This document shows, in pieces, positions 51,084 through 58,284 of a stretch of 64,000 nucleotides of DNA. Source of the stretch: Anaerotignum propionicum (GTDB lineage Bacteria; Bacillota; Clostridia; Lachnospirales; Anaerotignaceae); contig NZ_JANGAD010000002.1 of assembly GCF_024461735.1 (NCBI RefSeq), positions 310,001-374,000 of the forward strand, given 5' to 3'. The notes beneath the pieces were generated by a model. That model saw nothing but the letters and a program-made list of their open reading frames with translations, was not told the origin of the DNA and did no database searches. A program made the translations under genes and the position numbers. How positions within the stretch are numbered: the first letter of the stretch is position 1; each line of letters starts with the position of its first letter.

Positions 51084-52910
51084 ATGTGTGGTATTTGTGG
51101 GTTTACCGGCCGTTTGGCTACATCAGAAGAAGTTTTGGAAAACATGAAAAATAAAATCATTCATCGTGGGCCAGACAGCGGTGGTTCCTATATTGATGAC
51201 GGCGTTTCCATGGGCTTTCGCCGCCTGAGTATTATAGATTTAGAGGGTGGTCATCAGCCCATTTATAATGAAACAAAGGATATGGTTATTACCTTTAACG
51301 GGGAAATATATAACTATCAGGAGCTAAGGGAAGATTTAATCGCCAAAGGCCATGTAATGGGAAGTAACGCTGATACAGAGGTGCTTCTTCATGGCTATGA
51401 AGAGTATGGCGAAGATTTGCTTCCAAAGCTTCGGGGGATGTTTACCTTTGTTATTTGGGATGCCAAAAATAAAACCTTTTTTGGCGCAAGGGATTTCTTT
51501 GGTATCAAGCCTTTTTATTATGCAATGCAAGATGGTCAAATGATTTACGGTTCTGAAATCAAAAGCATTTTAGAATACCCTGGCTTTAAAAAAGAAGTAA
51601 ATAATGAAGCATTAGAAAACTATTTGACTTTTCAATACAGTGTTTTGCCAGAAACCTTTTTTAAAGGTGTATTTCGCTTAATGCCTTCCCATTGCTTTAC
51701 TTTTAAAAATGGGGAATTGAAAATCAAACGTTATTGGGAACCCAAATTCCAGAATGATGAAAACAAATCTTTAGATGAATTTATTGAAGAAATTGATGCC
51801 GCGATGCAGGATTCTGTGAAAAAGCATAAAATCAGTGATGTAGAGGTAGGCTCTTTCCTCTCCAGCGGTGTTGACAGTTCTTATGTTGCCGCTTCATTCC
51901 ATGGAGATAAGACTTTTACCGTAGGCTTTGATTATGAAAAATACAATGAAATTGATTATGCAAAAGCGTTGTCTGAAAAAATTGGAATCGAAAATCATAG
52001 CAAGCTGATTACCACTGAGGAGTATTGGGATACCTTGGGCAAGGTTCAATATCATATGGACGAGCCTTTGGCAGACCCTTCTGCCATTGCATTATATTTT
52101 GTGAGCCAGACGGCAGCGAAACATGTAAAGGTTGCCCTTAGTGGAGAAGGTGCAGATGAATTTTTCGGCGGATATAATATTTACAGAGAGCCCCATGATT
52201 TAAGGCCATTGACCCGTTTACCAAGACCCATTCGAAAAGGATTAGGCGCCATTGCAAAATGCCTGCCAAAGATGAAGGGCAAAAACTATCTCATTCGTGG
52301 CAGTAAGGACTTGCAAGAGCGTTTTATCGGAAATGCTTTTATGCTAACGGAGGAAGAACGGGAACGCATTTTGAAAAAGCCAACAGGGAAGTATCATCAT
52401 GCTGTTTTGACAAGACCTTTTTATGATAAAGTAAAGAATCAGGACGAAGTGACACAAATGCAGTATATTGATATTCACTTTTGGTTGATTGGAGATATTT
52501 TGCTGAAGGCGGACAAAATGAGTATGGCTCATTCCTTAGAGGTGCGTGTACCCTTCTTGGATCGTATCGTTTTTGATATTGCCCGTACCATTCCCACAAA
52601 ATATAAGGTCAATGAAGAAAATACCAAATATGCTATGCGACAGGCGGCTCACCGATATTTACCTGATATGGTTGCAGAGAAGAAGAAACTGGGCTTCCCT
52701 GTACCCATTCGCATTTGGCTGAAAGAGGATAAATATTATCAGATTGTAAAGGATGCTTTTACCTCTAAAGCTGCTCAGAATTTCTTTAAAACAGAGGAAA
52801 TTGTGAAGTATCTGGAGGAACATAGAGAAGGAAAAGCGGATAACAGCCGTAAAATTTGGACAATCTTTATGTTTTTGGTATGGCATAAGCAATATTTTGA
52901 AGAAGTTTAA
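51084..52910 (+). CDS. asnB: asparagine synthase (glutamine-hydrolysing)
   Basis: Makes asparagine from aspartate, glutamine and ATP; 608 residues. The N-terminal glutaminase starts MCGICGF with catalytic Cys2 after Met removal, then IIHRGPDSGGSY and NGEIYNYQEL. The synthetase domain has the ATP loop SFLSSGVDSSYVAASF and the AsnB-type LSGEGADEFFGGYNIY, KADKMSMAHSLEVRVPFLD. The protein is somewhat larger than E. coli AsnB (554), typical of the Bacillus YisO-like or AsnO group. GGAGGAAA precedes the ATG. A strong terminator follows. Confidence 0.95.
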   Translation: MCGICGFTGRLATSEEVLENMKNKIIHRGPDSGGSYIDDGVSMGFRRLSIIDLEGGHQPIYNETKDMVITFNGEIYNYQELREDLIAKGHVMGSNADTEVLLHGYEEYGEDLLPKLRGMFTFVIWDAKNKTFFGARDFFGIKPFYYAMQDGQMIYGSEIKSILEYPGFKKEVNNEALENYLTFQYSVLPETFFKGVFRLMPSHCFTFKNGELKIKRYWEPKFQNDENKSLDEFIEEIDAAMQDSVKKHKISDVEVGSFLSSGVDSSYVAASFHGDKTFTVGFDYEKYNEIDYAKALSEKIGIENHSKLITTEEYWDTLGKVQYHMDEPLADPSAIALYFVSQTAAKHVKVALSGEGADEFFGGYNIYREPHDLRPLTRLPRPIRKGLGAIAKCLPKMKGKNYLIRGSKDLQERFIGNAFMLTEEERERILKKPTGKYHHAVLTRPFYDKVKNQDEVTQMQYIDIHFWLIGDILLKADKMSMAHSLEVRVPFLDRIVFDIARTIPTKYKVNEENTKYAMRQAAHRYLPDMVAEKKKLGFPVPIRIWLKEDKYYQIVKDAFTSKAAQNFFKTEEIVKYLEEHREGKADNSRKIWTIFMFLVWHKQYFEEV

Positions 52911-52922
52911 TAAGCATAAGTT

Positions 52923-52981
52923 AAAAAGCCCCGCTTGGAAGGACGCAGGAATAATCCTGTAGCCTTACAAGCGGGGCTTTT
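52923..52981. terminator. bidirectional terminator after asnB
   Basis: AAAAGCCCCGCTTG pairs perfectly with CAAGCGGGGCTTTT, with an inner AAGG/CCTT and CAGGA/TCCTG hairpin. A T-run lies on both strands. Confidence 0.9.
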
Positions 52982-53026
52982 GTATGTTCATAATTCAAAT
53001 GTTCAAGAATTTTTACGAATAATAGC

Positions 53027-53998
53027 TCATAGTTTTGAACCCTTTGTTTTTAGTGCAAGTGCCTCTTGGGGGGCTTCTTCCATTTGTGTAGGTGGTTGGG
53101 TCACCTCTTGGGAATTTTCTTCTTTCTTGGCAGATGGCTTTTTCAATTTTACCTCAGAAAGAATGACTGCTGAGAATACAACAATACCGCCAATGAGTAT
53201 TCTTGGTGTATAAGGGTCTCCATAGAGAAACACACCGAAAATAAAGGCAAATAAACTTTCTGTAGAAAGAAGGATTGCCGTATGGGTGTCTGATGTATAT
53301 TTCTGTGCCACATTTTGCAATGTAAATGCCACCGCTGTACTTATAGTTGCCAAATATACCAAAGACAACAAACCTGACTTTGGAAATTCTGTAGGGATGT
53401 CCTCAAAAAGCAGTGTCGCTATAATGGCAAGTACCCCTGTGGCCAGATATGAGAAAAAGGACATAGCAATAGGATTGCACTTAACAGCAAATATCCCTGT
53501 CATGACAACAAAAATTGCATAAGAAAGGGCGAACCCCAAAGATAAACTATCACCCAGCTCCATAGTGAGAGAGCTGTTTAAGGAAATCATACCAATCCCA
53601 ATCATAACCAATATACCTGCAAAAAAGGATTTCAGCTTAGGGCGTTTTTTTAATACCAGCCAAGAGATAAATGGTGTTATGGCTGCATAGCTTGCAACAA
53701 TGAAAGCTTGCTTTGATGGCGTTGTATATTTTAAGGCATTTACCTGTAATGGCATGACAAAAAAATAGAAAATACCCAAGATAAGACCGTATTTAATTTC
53801 TGTTTTTGTGCTGCGACGGATGGTTCTGCTGAAAAAGACAAATGTGACTAGAGCCGCAGAAAGAAATCGTATGGTTAAAATGCAAAAGGTGCTGAAATAT
53901 TTCACAGCAACGTCTCCAGCAATAAAGCCGCCGCCCCAACAAACTGCTGCCAATAGCAGAGCCAAATCCGCCATTAGTACTTTCCGTTTTTCATTCAT
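53027..53998 (-). CDS. EamA/DMT-family transporter
   Basis: Ten-helix drug/metabolite transporter of 323 residues built as two EamA repeats. Repeat one starts ADLALLLAAVCWGGGFIAGDVAVKYFSTFCILTIRFLSAALVTFVFF; repeat two starts near GFALSYAIFVVMTGIFAVKCN. The C-terminus has a charged, glutamate- and proline-rich tail (KKEENSQEVTQPPTQME). GGGGGAAC precedes the ATG. Substrate unknown; amino-acid or drug export are usual. It converges on asnB across the shared terminator. Confidence 0.9.
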   Translation of the reverse strand: MNEKRKVLMADLALLLAAVCWGGGFIAGDVAVKYFSTFCILTIRFLSAALVTFVFFSRTIRRSTKTEIKYGLILGIFYFFVMPLQVNALKYTTPSKQAFIVASYAAITPFISWLVLKKRPKLKSFFAGILVMIGIGMISLNSSLTMELGDSLSLGFALSYAIFVVMTGIFAVKCNPIAMSFFSYLATGVLAIIATLLFEDIPTEFPKSGLLSLVYLATISTAVAFTLQNVAQKYTSDTHTAILLSTESLFAFIFGVFLYGDPYTPRILIGGIVVFSAVILSEVKLKKPSAKKEENSQEVTQPPTQMEEAPQEALALKTKGSKL

Positions 53999-54156
53999 TT
54001 CTTGTTCCCCCTGTTTATCTCAAACTCTCACCACTATATCACCAAGAATATAGAATGGCAATCATTATTCTTAAAAGGATGAAAAGGGATTTTGTAAAAA
54101 TAGAATATAAGATTTTTTCTGTTTTTTGAAGGTTTATGGAAGAAAATATGCTTTTG

Positions 54157-54369
54157 TGATATACTAAAATAGTAGGAAATGTATGGAATATGGTTTTTAG
54201 GATTGGGTTCCTCTGGTTTCATGCTTGCTCTTTGAAACGAGGACAGGTTTAGAAATGCAAAGCGATTGGTTTTGTGCATACCTTGCCGTAGGTAAGGGGC
54301 TTTTGCAAGCTGGTTCCCAATAGGCTTTGTATGTTTGATTGAGTGAACAATATAAAAAGGGGGTTTTTT
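54157..54369 (+). promoter_or_regulatory. extended -10 promoter and foldable leader of the iron-ADH gene
   Basis: TGATATACT at 54157-54165 fits an extended -10 promoter without a -35. The leader of about 195 bases can fold: ATTGGG (54202-54207) pairs with CCCAAT (54316-54321). Inside it GGTTTC pairs with GAAAC (about 54215-54238), and a CATACCTT-GCCGT-AGGTAAG hairpin with an outer TTTTGC/GCAAG-like pairing lies at about 54277-54310. No known riboswitch is recognised. The other part of the 371-base gap is AT-rich. Confidence 0.4.
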
Positions 54370-55539
54370 ATGAAATTTCAGTATTTTATTCCAACAAAGA
54401 TTCTTTTTGGTTGTGGGCAGTTGGATAAGCTCCATAAACAGAAGTTGCCAGGCAAAAAGGCACTTCTTGTAATTTCCGGCGGAACGTCAGTAAAAAAATA
54501 TGGATATTTGGCAAGGGTGCAGGATCAGCTGGATAAGGCAGGGGTAACCCATGTGATTTTTGATAAAATCCTTCCCAACCCCATTGAGACCCATGTTACC
54601 CAAGGGGCAGAATTGGCGCGCAAAGAGGGTTGTGACTTTGTGATTGGATTAGGTGGCGGCTCTATCATTGATTCTGCAAAGGCTATTGCTGTTATGGCTA
54701 CCAATGAAGGTAATATTTGGGATTATATTTTTGGTGGAACAGGTGGAAGCAAAATGCCTGAAATAGCGCCACTGCCCATTGTTGCCATTACAACAACAGC
54801 AGGTACAGGCACAGAGGCTGATCCTTGGGCGGTGATTACCCATCAGGATAGAAATGAGAAAATTGGATTTGGATATGACAAAACTTTTCCTGTGCTCTCC
54901 ATTGTTGACCCTGAGTTAATGCTGACAGTTCCTGAAAAACTCACAGCATATCAAGGTTTCGACGCATTATTTCATAGCACAGAGGGATATTTGAATAAAT
55001 ACACCAATCCGTTAAATGATATGTATGCATTAAAGGCTATTGAGCTGATAGGAAAATATTTGCCTACTGCTGTAAAGGATGGCAAAAACATAGAAGCACG
55101 GGAAAATGTTGCCTTAGCAAATACCCTTTCGGGAATGTCAGAAAGCATTGGCGGATGTATTTCCGAGCATGCCTTAGAGCATCCCTTGAGTGGTCACAAT
55201 CCCAAGCTGGAGCATGGCGCAGGCTTGATTATGATTTGTGAGGCTTATTATGCATATTGGGCGGAGAGCGGTTTGGTAAATCAGCGCATGATTGATATGG
55301 CAAAAGCGTTAGGAAAGCAAGATGCCACAAAGGCTGAAGATTTTGTTGGAGCTTTGCATGACCTGATTGTTTCCTGTGGTGTAGAGGATCTGAAAATGTC
55401 CGATTATCAAATTTTAAAAGAGGATTTGAAGATGTATACAGAAGTGGCCTTTGAGACTATGGGTAGTTTGTTCAAAGCTGATCCCGGAGAGATGACTTTT
55501 GAGGACTGCTTGAAAATTTACGAGAAATCCTTTCAATAA
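54370..55539 (+). CDS. iron-containing alcohol dehydrogenase (BdhA/YugJ-like)
   Basis: NAD(P)H-dependent alcohol dehydrogenase of 389 residues, reducing aldehydes or butyraldehyde in fermentation. It shows the group III pattern: FIPTKILFGCGQLDKL, cofactor loop VIGLGGGSIIDSAKAIA, TTAGTGTEADPWAVI, and metal ligands in YQGFDALFHSTEGYL (Asp and His) and EHALEHPLSGHNPKLEHGAGL (two His). The residue order resembles butanol dehydrogenases. GGGGG precedes the ATG at 54370. Rex often represses this gene class; no clear Rex box was found in its leader. Confidence 0.93.
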   Translation: MKFQYFIPTKILFGCGQLDKLHKQKLPGKKALLVISGGTSVKKYGYLARVQDQLDKAGVTHVIFDKILPNPIETHVTQGAELARKEGCDFVIGLGGGSIIDSAKAIAVMATNEGNIWDYIFGGTGGSKMPEIAPLPIVAITTTAGTGTEADPWAVITHQDRNEKIGFGYDKTFPVLSIVDPELMLTVPEKLTAYQGFDALFHSTEGYLNKYTNPLNDMYALKAIELIGKYLPTAVKDGKNIEARENVALANTLSGMSESIGGCISEHALEHPLSGHNPKLEHGAGLIMICEAYYAYWAESGLVNQRMIDMAKALGKQDATKAEDFVGALHDLIVSCGVEDLKMSDYQILKEDLKMYTEVAFETMGSLFKADPGEMTFEDCLKIYEKSFQ

Positions 55540-55651
55540 GTAGTGGTGAGTTTCATGGGGATTTCAAAAAGCTTTGATTCAGAAGCAGGATGAATAAAGA
55601 AAGCAAAATAGAAAGAAAAACTTATTCATAAAAAAGGGAGATGAGTATTTG

Positions 55652-55987
55652 ATGAAAGGGGAAAATTTATTTCTTCCCATTGCAACTCATACTATGAAAG
55701 AGGATATAAAAGAGATAGAGGTTAAGACACAGGATAAGACACAGGAAAACAACAGTAGGAATTCTCCCTGTCCGTGTTGTGGATGCAAAACCATTCCCAA
55801 TCAGGGAAATGCAATGGCGTTTATTTGTCCTGTTTGTTTTTGGGAAATTGACTTATTTATTAATTCTGAAAATGAAACAAGTGACCAAAATCATGGTTTA
55901 ACCTTAAACCAAGCAAGAGAGAATTTTAAAACCTTTGGGGCGGTACTACCTAGTTTAAAGGAATATTGCCAAAAGAAGGGTAGATAG
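55652..55987 (+). CDS. CPCC-family cysteine-rich protein
   Basis: A 111-residue protein with a CPCC domain (PF14206): SPCPCCGCKTI followed by FICPVCFWEIDLF, then a conserved NHGLTLNQARENFKTFGA stretch. Cysteines in two CxxC pairs suggest a zinc site. The N-terminal 30 residues are charged and variable. The start is uncertain: ATG at 55652 or TTG at 55649 behind GGGAG. Related proteins often occur as toxin-immunity or stand-alone genes; here it is alone behind the ADH gene. Confidence 0.85.
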   Translation: MKGENLFLPIATHTMKEDIKEIEVKTQDKTQENNSRNSPCPCCGCKTIPNQGNAMAFICPVCFWEIDLFINSENETSDQNHGLTLNQARENFKTFGAVLPSLKEYCQKKGR

Positions 55988-56052
55988 AAAGGATTTCAAA
56001 GACTATGCGCAGATTGCTATGGGTGGTTGAAGTCCAATATAAAAAACGTATA

Positions 56053-56085
56053 AAAAAGGGAAGCTTTTTAAGCTTCCCTTTTTTA
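56053..56085. terminator. bidirectional terminator between the CPCC gene and ychF
   Basis: AAAAAAGGGAAGCTT pairs perfectly with AAGCTTCCCTTTTTT around TTT; T- and A-runs serve both strands. Confidence 0.9.
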
Positions 56086-56090
56086 TGAAA

Positions 56091-57188
56091 TTATACGTTA
56101 AAACGGAATAAAACCACATCACCGTCTTTGAAAACATATTCCTTGCCTTCGGAGCGAACCAAACCCAGCTCCTTTGCCGCAGTGTTAGAACCTGCACGCA
56201 CAAGGTCTTCAAATGCCACAACCTCAGCACGGATAAAGCCTCTTTCGAAGTCACTGTGGATTTTGCCCGCAGCTTGAGGTGCCTTAGTGCCGTTTGCAAT
56301 GGTCCAAGCACGGGTTTCCTGGGGGCCTGCGGTTAAGTAGCTGATTAAGCCCAAAAGCTTGTAGCTTGCAGCAATCAAACGATCTAGGCCACTGGTTTCC
56401 ACACCTAGCTCTGCTAAAAATTCCTTTTTATCGGCCTCATCCAAATCAGAAATTTCCTCTTCAATTTTAGCGCAAAGCACAAATACTTCACTGCCTTCGT
56501 TTTTGGCGTATTCCTTCACTTTTGCAACGTAAGGATTTGTTGCACCGTCATCTGCCAAATGGTCTTCCAAGACATTTGCGGCATATAAAACGGGCTTGGC
56601 TGTCAACAATGTGAGGGTTTCCACAAAAGCCTTATCCTCTGGAGTATCCATTTCGATTGCTCTAGCGGAGATTCCCTGCTCTAAGCCATCTTTAATTTTT
56701 TGCAAAAGATCCATTTCATGTTGAAGGGATTTATCAGCTTTTGCCATTTTGCCTGTTTTTGCAATTCGGCGTTCTATAATTTCCAAATCGGAGAATACTA
56801 ATTCCAAATTGATGGTTTCAATATCACGGATAGGGTCAACAGAGCCATCTACGTGAATTACGTTGGTATCTTCAAAACAGCGTACCACATGGACAATGGC
56901 ATCTACCTCGCGAATGTGAGAGAGAAATTTATTTCCTAAGCCTTCGCCTTTGCTTGCGCCACGAACCAGACCTGCAATATCAACGAATTCGATGACAGCG
57001 GGGATAATTTTTGCAGAATTATGGATTTCTGCCAATTTTGTTAAGCGAGCATCGGGAACGGTTACGATGCCCACGTTGGGATCGATGGTGCAAAAGGGAT
57101 AGTTTGCCGCTTCTGCTTTTCCTAATGTCATTGAATTAAATAAGGTACTCTTGCCAACATTGGGCAGACCTACAATACCGAGTTTCAT
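56091..57188 (-). CDS. ychF: redox-responsive ATPase/GTPase YchF (OLA1 family)
   Basis: A 365-residue P-loop ATPase of the Obg-related family that binds ribosomes and links to oxidative stress. It starts MKLGIVGLPNVGKSTLFNSMT (P-loop), then VEFVDIAGLVRGASKGEGLGNKFL (G2/G3), and ends with a TGS domain (LISYLTAGPQETRAWTI.. GKIHSDFERGFIRAEVV). Length and order are standard. AAAGGAAG precedes the ATG at 57188; a longer frame six codons earlier is rejected. Confidence 0.96.
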   Translation of the reverse strand: MKLGIVGLPNVGKSTLFNSMTLGKAEAANYPFCTIDPNVGIVTVPDARLTKLAEIHNSAKIIPAVIEFVDIAGLVRGASKGEGLGNKFLSHIREVDAIVHVVRCFEDTNVIHVDGSVDPIRDIETINLELVFSDLEIIERRIAKTGKMAKADKSLQHEMDLLQKIKDGLEQGISARAIEMDTPEDKAFVETLTLLTAKPVLYAANVLEDHLADDGATNPYVAKVKEYAKNEGSEVFVLCAKIEEEISDLDEADKKEFLAELGVETSGLDRLIAASYKLLGLISYLTAGPQETRAWTIANGTKAPQAAGKIHSDFERGFIRAEVVAFEDLVRAGSNTAAKELGLVRSEGKEYVFKDGDVVLFRFNV

Positions 57189-57275
57189 GTTATTCTTCCT
57201 TTCCATGGGTTTGACTCATACTGAAAACATTATAGCGAAAACGCAAAGGGTTGGCAAGGAAGAAGTGGATATGGC

Positions 57276-57443
57276 TTAATTATTTCGTGGCAAAACTGCT
57301 AAGATAGCTAAAAATAGGAATGCCATAGCGCCAAAAATGCAAAAATGCCGTGCTTCGGTTTTTGTCATATAGATTCCATCTGCCGGTGTTGGGTGAACAT
57401 CTTTTACTGCTATACGATAATGCCTTCTTTTTCTGGGTTCCAT
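57276..57443 (-). CDS. small single-pass membrane protein (55 aa)
   Basis: A 55-residue protein with a basic N-terminus (MEPRKRRHYRIAV), a conserved-looking DVHPTPADGIYMTKTEARHF stretch and a C-terminal helix (about 34-51, CIFGAMAFLFLAILAVL). AAAGGAG lies 9 bases before the ATG at 57443. The next gene upstream on this strand is distant and the yhcN-like gene is divergent. Function unknown. The ribosome binding site and helix support a real gene. Confidence 0.65.
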   Translation of the reverse strand: MEPRKRRHYRIAVKDVHPTPADGIYMTKTEARHFCIFGAMAFLFLAILAVLPRNN

Positions 57444-57579
57444 TAATACCGTCTCCTTTACCATATTCTTAATTTAGTATAACCAATTTAAAAGCAAAAT
57501 TCAAAAAAAACAGCCATATCTTGCTTTTCATATTTCAACTTTTTCATGACATACTAATGTAAAAGGGAGGCGGCGAAAA

Positions 57580-57972
57580 ATGTGGAAAAAACTGTGCAGT
57601 ATTATGTTATTAGCTATTGTTGTTTTGAGCGGCTGCCGTGGGACAGTCACAGAAAACAACTTATCCGGTGTTCATTTAGTGAAAGCGAATGAAAAGTTAG
57701 GGGAAAAAAGTCAGGCGGAGCGAGCCCAGAGTATTAAAGCCTTGCTTCATAATATTAACGGAATCACCGGAAATGCTGTAGTTGTGGAAGGGCACACGGC
57801 AATTATTGGGTTGCGCTTAGAAGAGGGAATGGAGAGCGACGCCACTAGATTGCGAAAAGAGGCAGATAATGTAGCTAGAGAGGCAGATGAGTTTATTAAC
57901 AACACATCCATCACCACAAATGCTAATATTGTTTCTTTAATTGAAGAGATGGAACGAAAACGAGGTAAATGA
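57580..57972 (+). CDS. YhcN/YlaJ-family sporulation lipoprotein
   Basis: A 130-residue lipoprotein. The signal (MWKKLCSIMLLAIVVLSGC) ends in a Cys at residue 19. The mature domain has the YhcN/YlaJ pattern HNINGITGNAVVVEGHTAIIGLRLEEG and a C-terminal charged helix (RLRKEADNVAREADEFINN). Homologues occur in the spore inner membrane or cortex. GGGAGG precedes the ATG. A terminator follows. It is another sporulation-linked gene in this window. Confidence 0.88.
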   Translation: MWKKLCSIMLLAIVVLSGCRGTVTENNLSGVHLVKANEKLGEKSQAERAQSIKALLHNINGITGNAVVVEGHTAIIGLRLEEGMESDATRLRKEADNVAREADEFINNTSITTNANIVSLIEEMERKRGK

Positions 57973-57992
57973 AAAAGTGATTTTTGTACGGT

Positions 57993-58034
57993 AAAAAGGG
58001 ATGAAAGCGTTGTATTGTTTTCAAGCCCTTTTTT
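57993..58034 (+). terminator. terminator after the YhcN-like gene
   Basis: AAAAAGGG (57993-58000) pairs with CCCTTTTTT (58026-58034), with inner TGAAA/TTTCA pairing. A second hairpin (GGAAATA with TATTTCC, then T5) lies at 58133-58158. The remaining gap to 58284 shows a CCCAA/TTGGG hairpin but no clear promoter for the SLH gene. Confidence 0.7.
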
Positions 58035-58284
58035 CTTTGAGAAACCAAAAAAAGAGGTAATTTAACCCAATTATTGGTTGGGTGATTTCTGAAGCATTTA
58101 AAGAAATACCATGTTTTTGGGGATTTAAGAGAGGAAATAGAAAAATTATTTCCTTTTTATTCTATTTTGTAAGCACTTAATAAATCCTTAAGGTTGAAAG
58201 GTCTAGGCATGCAAAAAAAAATATGCTAAACTTGTCAGTAAGAGTAAATTATGGAATCGCCATAAAAAATAAGGGGGTAAATTC

